This document shows positions 34,456 to 41,911 of a stretch of 64,000 bases of DNA, in pieces. Source of the DNA: an uncultured Clostridia bacterium (GTDB lineage: Bacteria; Bacillota; Clostridia; Christensenellales; UBA1242); the NCBI GenBank assembly GCA_934757855.1, contig CAKVLR010000001.1:310001-374000 (forward strand), given 5' to 3'. Under the pieces are notes generated by a model. The model was not told where the DNA came from and made no database searches. It saw only the letters and a list, made by a program, of their open reading frames with translations. Positions within the stretch are counted from its first letter, which is position 1, and each line of letters starts with the position of its first letter. A program made the position numbers and the translations under genes.

Positions 34456-36678
34456 ATGACACAAAGAGCAATAGCAATCACCGTTGGTAGTATCGTAACG
34501 CTTGTGCTATTTGCTTTTTTAATTTCGTGTACTGTTTTGTTTTGGAAGAACAAAGATAAACAAGACACTGCTTATAACGATGGTTATAATGCTGGTATCG
34601 AAGATAAAGGCAAATTCGAGATTGAAATCACGAAATTAAAAAACGATAAGCAATCACTAAACGCACAACTAGACACTGCTAACAACAATATCACACAACT
34701 AACAAATGAGAAAACAACTCTCGAAAACAAGAAAGAGGAGTTGCAAACACAGTGCGCCACCCTCACTGCAAAAAATGAGGCTAACACACTCGAAATCACT
34801 AGACTAACCACTCTAGTAAATGAGTACAAGGCGCAAATTGATAGTCTAGACAAGACTAACACGGACAACCTTGCAACTATCAACAGCCTTAACTCGCAAA
34901 TCACTCTGCTTAATGAGCAGATAACCACTCTTAATAACACCAACACTACTAACGCTAATACTATCGCAACTCTCAACACGCAGATTGCAAGTCTTAGCAC
35001 ACAGATTAATACTCTAACCTCACAGATAGCGACACAGGCAGACACAATATCTAGCCTCAACGCACAAATCGCAAAACTTAATAATTCAATAACAGTATAT
35101 GAGCAATTTTTGCAAGGTCTAGAAAATGATACGCAATCAGTGGCAACATTCGTATTTAATGGTTCGTTGTATAGCATACAAGTAACCCCAAAAGGTACAA
35201 CTGTATCAGTTGCGAACCCAACAAGTACGACTTATATTATCTTTGAGGGCTGGACTGTTAACGGCACAGATGTAACATTGTCTAATTACCCGTTAACTAC
35301 TAACACCGAATTCGTTGCTAAGGTAATTTATAGGTACAATGTCTCATTCGTGTCTAACGATGTAATCACGAACTCACAAATAGTTACTCGCAATGAGTAT
35401 GCAACTGTACCCGCTAACCCAACACGCGAGGGCTATTCGTTCGGCGGTTGGCTAGTTAATGGCACTGTTGAGGACCCAACAACATACCCAATTACACAAG
35501 ACACAGCATTCGTGGCAAAGTGGACACAAGTACACACAGTGCAGTATGTCGCAGAAGATGTAGTGCTAGACACTCAATCAGTTAATAATTGCGAATACTC
35601 TACTCCTTACACTTACACCAGCACCGCATACAAGGTGTTCCAGGGCTGGACAGTTAACGGCGTGGAGGTTGACCCAACAACTTACCCAATCACGCAAGAC
35701 ACAACATTTACCGCTAAATTGCTATACAAGTACGATGTGCAATTCGAGGTAGATAACATTGTGTATGGCGACTCACAAATAGTTGCGCGTAATGAGTACG
35801 CAACCGCTCCAACGGCACCTACAAAGACCAAATATGTGTTTAAGGGCTGGAGTGTAGATGGGACTAATATTATTAAGGTATCTACATATAAGATTACTCA
35901 AAATACAACATTCATAGCAGTGTTCAATGAATTATTTCTTCGGAAATATATGGTGGAAGATGAATTGATTGATGAACAAATGGTAGAGTGTGGGACTTAT
36001 GCATACAATTGTGAAGCGTATCCCGATGTTGCAGATAAGCTATTTGTTGGCTGGAGTATTGATGGATACAATGTAGTTGATTGTTCTAGTTATGTGATTA
36101 CACAAGATACCACATTTATCGGGGTTTATGGCCATAAATGGGCTGGCGTTTGGAGTGGTAACTGTACTACTGATAGTACTAAAACCTTAACCATAAAAAT
36201 ATCAGATTCTGGTGTAGCTTTGCTGACTGTAAACATAACTGAGAATAGGAATTTTGAAAATGCACCTATTGTTTACACTTATGATACAAAGGGTAAATAT
36301 TATTATTTTTCTATTTTGGGGAGTGTTGAGTTTAAGGTTTATGAGGAAGATAATAATTTAAGGTTTGTATGCACCACTCCAGTATTGACATTCTTGTTAA
36401 CAAAAACTACCGATAGAATGGAACAAACTTATATTGTTGGAATAGATAAACAGTATACAGGTAAGGATTTCTCGGGTAATGCGGTTAATTATTCTATAAA
36501 AATAAATGGTTACCAACTATTTTTGGGGAGCGTAGTTTCTTCGACATATACTTATTTTATTGTTGGTGATAAGATTTATTATTATACAGGTGGATTCAAT
36601 AATCAAGGTGTAGTTTCCAATTTTGTGTTAACTGATACAAGTTTGACTATTGGTGAGGATGTTTACACATTTATTTAA
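34456..36678 (+). CDS. Membrane-anchored coiled-coil/InlB-repeat protein (tip or adsorption candidate)
   Basis: 740 residues. One membrane helix lies at about 6-30. A long coiled coil follows at about 50-215, with repeated phrases such as ITxLN and Asn-rich heptads. Then come five repeats of about 65 residues of the InlB B-repeat/Flg_new type, each with a GW core (EGWTVNG, GGWLVNG, QGWTVNG, KGWSVDG, VGWSIDG) and an end like PITQDTTFxAK (about 220-560). A unique C-terminal domain covers 560-740. The architecture is a stalk with surface-binding modules. Its place between the small membrane protein and zot fits a phage receptor-binding protein. Base usage changes near 35930 toward T-rich, suggesting a replaced 3' part. 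Confidence 0.7.
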   Translation: MTQRAIAITVGSIVTLVLFAFLISCTVLFWKNKDKQDTAYNDGYNAGIEDKGKFEIEITKLKNDKQSLNAQLDTANNNITQLTNEKTTLENKKEELQTQCATLTAKNEANTLEITRLTTLVNEYKAQIDSLDKTNTDNLATINSLNSQITLLNEQITTLNNTNTTNANTIATLNTQIASLSTQINTLTSQIATQADTISSLNAQIAKLNNSITVYEQFLQGLENDTQSVATFVFNGSLYSIQVTPKGTTVSVANPTSTTYIIFEGWTVNGTDVTLSNYPLTTNTEFVAKVIYRYNVSFVSNDVITNSQIVTRNEYATVPANPTREGYSFGGWLVNGTVEDPTTYPITQDTAFVAKWTQVHTVQYVAEDVVLDTQSVNNCEYSTPYTYTSTAYKVFQGWTVNGVEVDPTTYPITQDTTFTAKLLYKYDVQFEVDNIVYGDSQIVARNEYATAPTAPTKTKYVFKGWSVDGTNIIKVSTYKITQNTTFIAVFNELFLRKYMVEDELIDEQMVECGTYAYNCEAYPDVADKLFVGWSIDGYNVVDCSSYVITQDTTFIGVYGHKWAGVWSGNCTTDSTKTLTIKISDSGVALLTVNITENRNFENAPIVYTYDTKGKYYYFSILGSVEFKVYEEDNNLRFVCTTPVLTFLLTKTTDRMEQTYIVGIDKQYTGKDFSGNAVNYSIKINGYQLFLGSVVSSTYTYFIVGDKIYYYTGGFNNQGVVSNFVLTDTSLTIGEDVYTFI

Positions 36679-36679
36679 G

Positions 36680-36729
36680 TTTTTAGGGGCTAATCTCAAA
36701 ACCCCTTACAATTCTAGCAATATTGCTAG
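36680..36729 (+). repeat. Hairpin repeat B, copy 2, plus palindrome
   Basis: AGGGG/CCCCT hairpin like that at 32644, followed at 36714 by a perfect 16-nt palindrome CTAGCAATATTGCTAG. Confidence 0.65.
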
Positions 36730-36748
36730 TTTATTTTTGGAGGTGCAA

Positions 36749-37117
36749 ATGAGCAAAAAATTAACCGGAAAGATAGGTTATTGTGATAATAAGACATTAA
36801 GATTAAGAGATAAGAGTGGCAATTACTTGAAGGGCGGTCATTATGTGTACATTAGAGAAGATAATCGCAATGGTACTTGTAATGTTAATGTTGTTACTTC
36901 ACTGGAAGAGAGGTCAGGCAAATATTCGTTAAGAAAATTAAAGCAAGTACGAAATGGAAACATTTATGTAATTCCGAAAAAAGATGCAACTTTTACTCGT
37001 TGGTCTGGAGTTAATTGTAATGCTATTAAAAATATACCCGTAGCAAACATTCTTGACATTGATAAGAAGAAATTAAGGAAAAGACATAGATTTTTTATTG
37101 GTAAATTTATGAAATAA
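36749..37117 (+). CDS. Basic phage protein, unknown
   Basis: 122 residues from the ATG at 36749 (GGAGGTG upstream; a longer in-frame extension overlaps the previous gene and is unlikely). Rich in Lys/Arg, with beta-like segments (KIGYCDNKTLRLRDKSGNY, GGHYVYIRED) and a basic C-terminus. No signal peptide or membrane helix. No family recognised. Confidence 0.6.
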   Translation: MSKKLTGKIGYCDNKTLRLRDKSGNYLKGGHYVYIREDNRNGTCNVNVVTSLEERSGKYSLRKLKQVRNGNIYVIPKKDATFTRWSGVNCNAIKNIPVANILDIDKKKLRKRHRFFIGKFMK

Positions 37118-37121
37118 AAAA

Positions 37122-37142
37122 ACTAAGGGTCAAGCCCTTAGT
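37122..37142 (+). terminator. Hairpin after the structural genes
   Basis: ACTAAGGG pairs perfectly with CCCTTAGT around TCAAG. The T run is missing, so it may be a weak terminator or processing site. A second inverted repeat AGTGC/GCACT lies at about 37182-37193. Confidence 0.55.
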
Positions 37143-37286
37143 AAGTTGACAACGACATTTGTGTTGCCTCTCGATAAGTAGGTCAAGTAGTGCAAGCACT
37201 ATTGACTTTTCATCTATTATTATACGCAAAAATTCAAAAAAGTCAACACTTTGTGCAAAAAAAATACAAAAAAAGGAGTAAAAACA

Positions 37287-38135
37287 ATGATTACAATGGT
37301 TTGTGGCGTTCCTGGCGCTGGTAAATCTAGTTATATGGCTTATTTAGTCGTGCAGGCTATGTTGGACGGTGGCACTAATTATCGTGCGTGCAAGCGTGAG
37401 TTATTGCAACTTAATGAAAGTGGTGCAGAATATGACTTACCAACACAGCGCCATTGTGTATATAGTGATAACTCAGTCCATTTTGGTAGGCGCTTGCGTA
37501 CATACTGGCTAGACGGCTTTACAATAGGTCTTGCTAACCCTTTTTTTGCCTCAACTTTCCTGCCCCCTTATTCTTCTATATTTTTAGATGAAGCGCAACG
37601 CTACTATGATAGCCGTATGTCTCGATATTTGCGCGATGAGGTGTATCACTGGTACCAGTTCCATCGCCATATGGACTACTCAGTCTATCTTGCTTGCCAA
37701 CGCCCTGCTAATATAGATGTTAATATTCGCGCGCTTGCCGAACGCGTGATTGTCTTAGAACAATGCAAGACTACCGAGAACGATTATGGACAAGTCTGCA
37801 AGGTTGTATGGACTGGCAGAGAGTTCGCTTCTGCTGATAGTGCTGAGAGTTATCTTCTCAATTCCGACAAGTGTGATACAGGCAAGGAATTCCGCGCCGG
37901 GTGCGATTTTGACATATTTTCTTGCTATAATTCTAAGTCTTGCCGTCCAGCGTTTTACGCTGATAACTACTATTCTAAGATAGATTACTATACTGAGAGT
38001 GGTTATGAGTTCACGCTATCTAGTTTTGTGGAATACAATGCTAACCACTATTTTACCGCCCCGCAAGGCTACTGGAAGAACCCAACAAAGGACAAAGAAT
38101 TACTAACCCAAAAAGGAGCATATAATGGAGATTAA
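37287..38135 (+). CDS. Zot-family assembly ATPase (inovirus morphogenesis)
   Basis: Walker A GVPGAGKSS at residues 7-15, Walker B SIFLDEAQRYYDSR, then HWYQFHRHMDYSVYLACQRP and NIDVNIRALAERVI, the diagnostic Zot/gpI core. This protein drives filamentous phage assembly at the membrane. At 282 residues it ends without the C-terminal membrane helix of typical gpI/Zot proteins, so membrane attachment must come from a partner. ATG 37287 has AAGGAG upstream. It overlaps the next gene by 11 nt. Confidence 0.9.
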   Translation: MITMVCGVPGAGKSSYMAYLVVQAMLDGGTNYRACKRELLQLNESGAEYDLPTQRHCVYSDNSVHFGRRLRTYWLDGFTIGLANPFFASTFLPPYSSIFLDEAQRYYDSRMSRYLRDEVYHWYQFHRHMDYSVYLACQRPANIDVNIRALAERVIVLEQCKTTENDYGQVCKVVWTGREFASADSAESYLLNSDKCDTGKEFRAGCDFDIFSCYNSKSCRPAFYADNYYSKIDYYTESGYEFTLSSFVEYNANHYFTAPQGYWKNPTKDKELLTQKGAYNGD

Positions 38136-38499
38136 TAACTATTCTGACCTAACCGATTTTGTCTGCACCGAGTACGACAAACTAGGCGAATATTTTAATA
38201 TAAATAAGGCGCCCGAAAATGTCTTGCACACGCTGGACAAGGCTTGTATTCGTTATATTAGGTTGTACAATAAGCCCCTTTATAAGCGCCAAAAATTAGA
38301 ATTGCGCATACAACAAGCAATACATACAGCCCCACACGGACTATTATGGCGTATTATACACCACAAACTCTGGATACAGTGCAAGTTAAGAATGGCACAA
38401 CAACAAGACAAGCCCAACACACAATCACAGCCACCGCAACCACCAACACTGTACCCAACAGTCCAACGGCAAGTAGAGCCACCACGAGAGATTGAGTAG
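38125..38499 (+). CDS. Small protein coupled to zot, unknown
   Basis: 124 residues with AAAGGAG upstream and an 11-nt overlap with zot, so translation is coupled. The N-terminal 85 residues look helical and the C-terminal 30 are Gln/Pro-rich. No membrane helix. It could be a Zot partner. Confidence 0.55.
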   Translation: MEINNYSDLTDFVCTEYDKLGEYFNINKAPENVLHTLDKACIRYIRLYNKPLYKRQKLELRIQQAIHTAPHGLLWRIIHHKLWIQCKLRMAQQQDKPNTQSQPPQPPTLYPTVQRQVEPPREIE

Positions 38500-38510
38500 A
38501 GTAACACGCA

Positions 38511-38748
38511 GGGCTGTCAAATGTTGGAGCGAATTATTTTTGCGAACGCAAAAATCAACGAGCGCGTTCCGCGCTTTCGCCATTTGACTGCCCTACCGCG
38601 ATACAATCACACCCGCAATGCTGAATCGCACTTCGGCATTGCTTAACCAGCCGATAAGCCCCCAGCGCGCTCCCCGAACAAGCAAGAACCACACGGAGAG
38701 TCGTTCTCCGCAAAGGCGATTCGCACGCGAACGCCGTGCGGAGCACGG
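38511..38748. other. Hairpin cluster upstream of origin (packaging signal/secondary origin candidate)
   Basis: A GC-rich non-coding block unlike the rest of the element. Hairpins in order: GGGCTGTCAAATG with its complement at 38581-38593 (one mismatch), enclosing ATTTTTGCG/CGCAAAAAT and AGCGC/GCGCT; an 11-bp stem at 38615-38642 (GCAATGCTGAA, one G-U); CGGAGA/TCTCCG at 38694-38710; CCGTG/CACGG at 38734-38748. In filamentous phages such hairpins form the packaging signal and the complementary-strand origin. Confidence 0.6.
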
Positions 38749-38779
38749 GTTGTTAGGGCTAGTATTACCCCCTAACAAC
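38749..38779 (+). other. CRESS-type replication origin stem-loop with nonanucleotide TAGTATTAC
   Basis: A perfect 10-bp stem, GTTGTTAGGG/CCCTAACAAC, with an 11-nt loop CTAGTATTACC. The loop contains TAGTATTAC at 38760-38768, which matches the NANTATTAC nonanucleotide nicked by Rep of circoviruses and their relatives (cut expected after TAGTATT). It lies 150 nt upstream of the rep start. Known for the family: Rep cleaves here to begin rolling-circle replication. Function in this element is inferred from the match plus the linked rep. Confidence 0.85.
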
Positions 38780-38891
38780 TGCGTAACATTGTAACATTTT
38801 GCATTTTTTGGCTTAACAATGGGCTTTTTGGCACCTAATTCTGTTACAATTTTACAATTTTTACTGCGTAACAAGCCTTCACTGCGTAACA
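38778..38891 (+). repeat. Iterons beside the origin
   Basis: Three direct repeats of ACTGCGTAACA at 38778, 38863 and 38881; the last two extend to ACTGCGTAACAA. Partial TGTAACA/TGTTACA copies lie between. Iterons flanking the stem-loop are the Rep recognition sites in CRESS viruses. Confidence 0.8.
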
Positions 38892-38928
38892 ATTTAGGTA
38901 TAAATGTTCTAAAAAACAGGAGAAAATT

Positions 38929-39849
38929 ATGAGCAATAATACACAAGCAAGGCGTTATATGCTTACCATTAACAACGATACGCGCACCGATGAGGAGTTA
39001 TGTTCTTATGTACAAGGTTTGGAGCATTTCAAGTATTGTATGTTCCAACGCGAAAAAGGACACAAAAAAGAAACAGAGCATATTCAAATGTTCTTAGTGT
39101 TCACTGTCGGCAAATGGTTTACGACCGTAAAAGATTACTTTCCTACTGCCCACATTGAAAAAGCCAAAGGGACTAATGTTGAATGTCGTGAATATTGTAG
39201 CAAAGAAGATACCCGTGTTAGTGGACCTTATGAGTTAGGTCAATTCGCCGAACAACGCGCACGCACTGATTTGGCTAATATTATTGAATTAATAGATAAT
39301 GGTGCAAGCAATCTAGACATAAAACGCTTATTTCCTACTCAATATCTTACATATATTGATAAATTGGACAAGGTGCGACAGGAACAAATATACAATGATT
39401 ATCGCAAAATAGAGCGCAAAGTGAAAGTAACTTATATATATGGTCCTCCAGGTTGCGGTAAAACAAGTAGCGTAATTCGTAAGCACGGTTATGAGAACTT
39501 ATATCGTATGACTAATTATCGAAAAAATTGTTTTGATTTTTATAACAATGAGAAAATTATTATATTTGATGAGTTTGATAGTTCCCTCCCACTAACGGAA
39601 ATGCTTAACTATCTAGATATATATCCGACACAATTACCTTGTCGTTATGCAAACAAAGTAGCTTGCTATGATACAGTCTATATTATTAGTAACCTAAAAT
39701 TATATGAGCAATATCGAAATGTCCAAGAAGAAAAACCCGAACAATTTCGAGCATTACTGCGCCGTGTTCACAAGATTATATATATAGATGAGAATCACAA
39801 CCACCATATCGAACGCGATATACAACCATATGATACTCATATACAATAA
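38929..39849 (+). CDS. rep: CRESS-DNA type replication initiator (HUH endonuclease + SF3 helicase)
   Basis: 306 residues. Motif I YMLTINN (10-16), motif II EHIQMF (50-55), motif III with the nicking Tyr YCSK (89-92). Walker A GPPGCGKTS (172-180), Walker B KIIIFDEF (209-216), motif C YIISNL (251-256), and an Arg-finger-like RALLRR (274-279). This is the full Rep layout of circovirus-like viruses and related bacterial plasmids, not the Ff gpII or Rep_1 type. AGGAG precedes the ATG. The stop at 39847 is followed in frame by 20 sense codons (ELPLELNEQDKKEVDAIFGD) before the next stop, suggesting loss of an acidic tail. Confidence 0.92.
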   Translation: MSNNTQARRYMLTINNDTRTDEELCSYVQGLEHFKYCMFQREKGHKKETEHIQMFLVFTVGKWFTTVKDYFPTAHIEKAKGTNVECREYCSKEDTRVSGPYELGQFAEQRARTDLANIIELIDNGASNLDIKRLFPTQYLTYIDKLDKVRQEQIYNDYRKIERKVKVTYIYGPPGCGKTSSVIRKHGYENLYRMTNYRKNCFDFYNNEKIIIFDEFDSSLPLTEMLNYLDIYPTQLPCRYANKVACYDTVYIISNLKLYEQYRNVQEEKPEQFRALLRRVHKIIYIDENHNHHIERDIQPYDTHIQ

Positions 39850-39998
39850 GAACTGCCATTAGAACTTAACGAGCAAGACAAAAAAGAAGTAGATGCTATA
39901 TTCGGCGATTAAAAATTAGCCAAAAAGGCTGATTGAAAAGTGGGGTCAAAATGGGGTAATTTTTAAAAAAGTGCTTATAATCCTAAGTTTTAGTAGTT

Positions 39999-40045
39999 CT
40001 TTTAATCAAGTTGTCCCGCGTTCGAGTCGCGGACGGGTCACCAAG
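39999..40045. repeat. attR, 47-bp direct repeat (tRNA-Lys 3' fragment)
   Basis: Exact copy of 28865-28911. Upstream of it are TGGGGTCA-like motifs (39941-39957) that mirror those next to attL (29007-29022), possible integrase arm sites. Confidence 0.95.
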
Positions 40046-40103
40046 TATCGTTCTATACGAACAAATTACAATTTATATGTTCAAAATCTTATTTTGGCAT
40101 AAT

Positions 40104-40137
40104 AAAAACTAGACAAAAATAATTGTCTAGTTTTTTT
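40104..40137 (+). terminator. Original tRNA operon terminator, now beyond attR
   Basis: AAAACTAGACAA pairs with TTGTCTAGTTTT around a short A/T loop, followed by TTTTTTT. It sits 60 nt after the tRNA-Lys fragment, where the host operon would have ended before integration. Confidence 0.8.
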
Positions 40138-40259
40138 GTTTCATTTTGAACTTTTTATACGACTAGTTTACAAATGAAAAAACTTTATTATTCTCTAACT
40201 TTTAGGTTTATTTTAATAATAGTTTCGTTTTCTCTAAAAATTTTGCGAGCAAACTAGTC

Positions 40260-40850
40260 TTATAGAAACTCTTTTTTAAGGCTTTCCAATTTTCCGCTTT
40301 TTAGTTCAGCTAAAATATCTCTATTAATAATAAATTTTATTCTTTCAAAAACCACTGTCAGTGCAGTCATACGATATTTATCACCCTGTTTTTCGTATGC
40401 CAGTATCGCATATTTTATTCCTTCTGCAATATTACGAGTATCTAAATATGCCGATGCAAGTGGAGTAAGCCATACACTATTAACAATTTCTGGGTGCAAG
40501 ATACTATATTCATAAAAAAGTTTAATTGCCTTTACAGGTTGCTCAAATTGTCTATAACTACTCATTAAAATTGGTACTACAATTTTAATAATTCTTAAAT
40601 TATTACTTTGCACTTCCAATAAGTACTCACCAACTTGTATTGACAAATCATACATTCCCGAATCTTTAATATCAATAAGATAATGTAGCGCATCTAAAGG
40701 TGGTAAAGCTTTGTAATCTATATTTAAAAAATAAAATTTGGTAAGTTTTTCTCTCAAAATAGCAGGCACTTCTATAAAACTAGCATCTAAAAACCTACCT
40801 CTTAGATAATAGTATATTTCGCCTTCGTACTCAATTTTTCTAAAACTCAT
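40260..40850 (-). CDS. TPR-like helical protein, paralogue 1
   Basis: 196 residues from ATG 40850 (GGAG 6 nt upstream). It aligns over its length with the next gene: DYKALPPLDALHYL against DYKTLPPYGALEYL, SSYRQFEQPVKAIKL against SSYRMLRQPAQAVKL. The helix pairs with Ala/Tyr spacing look like TPR or similar repeats. No catalytic motif. Function unknown; it clusters with two HTH genes. Confidence 0.55.
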   Translation of the reverse strand: MSFRKIEYEGEIYYYLRGRFLDASFIEVPAILREKLTKFYFLNIDYKALPPLDALHYLIDIKDSGMYDLSIQVGEYLLEVQSNNLRIIKIVVPILMSSYRQFEQPVKAIKLFYEYSILHPEIVNSVWLTPLASAYLDTRNIAEGIKYAILAYEKQGDKYRMTALTVVFERIKFIINRDILAELKSGKLESLKKEFL

Positions 40851-40899
40851 ACACAACTCCAATAAAAAATTTCAAACCTAAAATTTTTTATTAATACTA

Positions 40900-41460
40900 T
40901 TAAAAATTTTCCAATGCCTTATTTATAAATTCACTTTGATCACCAATAATAGACTTAATTCGTTTCATAACACTTATTAACTCAAACTTATTTCCCTTAT
41001 TCCATCCGCGCAAAGCATATGCATACTTTACCATATTTATTGCAGAATCTATATCATTTAAATCACAATAAGCAGCTGCAAGAGAAGTGTAAAAAGAACA
41101 ATTCTCTAAACTTGCATTTTTCATTACATATTCTTCCAATTTTACAGCCTGAGCAGGTTGTCTTAACATACGATAGCTGCTAGACCAAATAGACAAAAAG
41201 CCTCTAACTAAATTTACATCATCTGGATAAGTTTCCATAAGATACTCGCAAATTTCGCAGGCTAATTTGTATTCACCTGCTTTTTTTACTTCTTTTAAAT
41301 ACTCCAAAGCCCCATAAGGTGGCAAAGTTTTATAATCTACTACAAAGAAAACCTTTGCAAGTATTTTTCTAAGATTTGTAGGAACCTCTGAAAAATCTTC
41401 ATTGAGAAATTTGTTATTTACATAGATATATGTTTTGCCTTCAAATTGTAATTCTTTCAT
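40900..41460 (-). CDS. TPR-like helical protein, paralogue 2
   Basis: 186 residues; AAGGAG upstream. Starts with a small beta segment (LQFEGKTYIYVNNKFL) that the paralogue shares, then TPR-like helices (CEICEYLMETYPDDVNLV, YTSLAAAYCDLNDIDSAINM). The gene pair arose by duplication. It probably belongs to the same leftward operon as the HTH gene upstream. Confidence 0.55.
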   Translation of the reverse strand: MKELQFEGKTYIYVNNKFLNEDFSEVPTNLRKILAKVFFVVDYKTLPPYGALEYLKEVKKAGEYKLACEICEYLMETYPDDVNLVRGFLSIWSSSYRMLRQPAQAVKLEEYVMKNASLENCSFYTSLAAAYCDLNDIDSAINMVKYAYALRGWNKGNKFELISVMKRIKSIIGDQSEFINKALENF

Positions 41461-41505
41461 AAAATTCTCCTTAGTTTATCTTAAAATTTTAACGCTTAAT
41501 TATTT

Positions 41506-41718
41506 TTAAGCACCTACATTTACATTATGGGCTACTAGAATATCCAAAGTATACTCAGGGAAAAAGGCATTGCGTATTTCTATCAACTCATTTAGCGCCA
41601 TTATAGTCTTACCGCTTAATTTTTTGGATAAATTTGCCGAACTTATCCCCAATTTTTTTGCCATTTGCTTGATAGAAATATCATTTTCAATCATCAACAA
41701 CCTTAAATAACCATACAT
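41506..41718 (-). CDS. Small HTH DNA-binding protein
   Basis: 70 residues from ATG 41718 (GAGGTGG upstream). HTH: MIENDISIKQMAKKLGISSANLSKKLSGKT. First gene of a leftward unit with the two TPR-like genes, divergent from another HTH gene. Confidence 0.75.
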   Translation of the reverse strand: MYGYLRLLMIENDISIKQMAKKLGISSANLSKKLSGKTIMALNELIEIRNAFFPEYTLDILVAHNVNVGA

Positions 41719-41734
41719 AACCCACCTCATAACA

Positions 41735-41840
41735 CGCTTTTTGAGTTAAATATTACGCAAATCGCGTTAATCTCTTATATTTTATATTCATTTTAAATAA
41801 AAGTCAAGCATAAATTCGCGATTTGAGTTAAAATAATTAA
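41735..41840. promoter_or_regulatory. Divergent operator region with inverted repeats
   Basis: GCGATTTGAGTTAAA on the + strand (near 41818) and GCGATTTGCGTAATA on the minus strand (near 41753-41770) face each other, and another TTGAGTTAAATATT lies near 41740. These are probably binding sites for one or both HTH proteins. Confidence 0.5.
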
Positions 41841-41911
41841 ACTTTGTATAAAAAATGTTGTTTTTTTATTCATTTTGCGATATAATATATATAAATTTAT
41901 TGAGGTAGAAA

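Larger units (their letters stand above)
28865..40045. mobile_element. Inovirus-like prophage with CRESS-type replication module
   Basis: The element is delimited by a perfect 47-bp repeat (28865-28911 and 39999-40045) and is 11,134 bp from repeat to repeat. It encodes an integrase, an XRE repressor, a Zot-family ATPase typical of filamentous phages, several small and membrane proteins in one rightward operon, and a circovirus-like Rep with its own stem-loop origin. Gene order from the left: lysogeny genes leftward, then structural and assembly genes rightward, then origin and rep. There are no terminase, capsid, tail or lysis genes. The integrase, repressor, Zot and Rep frames are all open. 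The Rep may have lost its last 20 residues to a stop codon. Confidence 0.9.

Noticed and set aside
34584..35177. 197-codon minus-strand frame
   Set aside because: Antisense of the repetitive coiled-coil segment; low complexity only.
38555..38946. Two minus-strand frames across the phage origin
   Set aside because: They cover the hairpin cluster and stem-loop, and have no ribosome site; structure explains the open frames.
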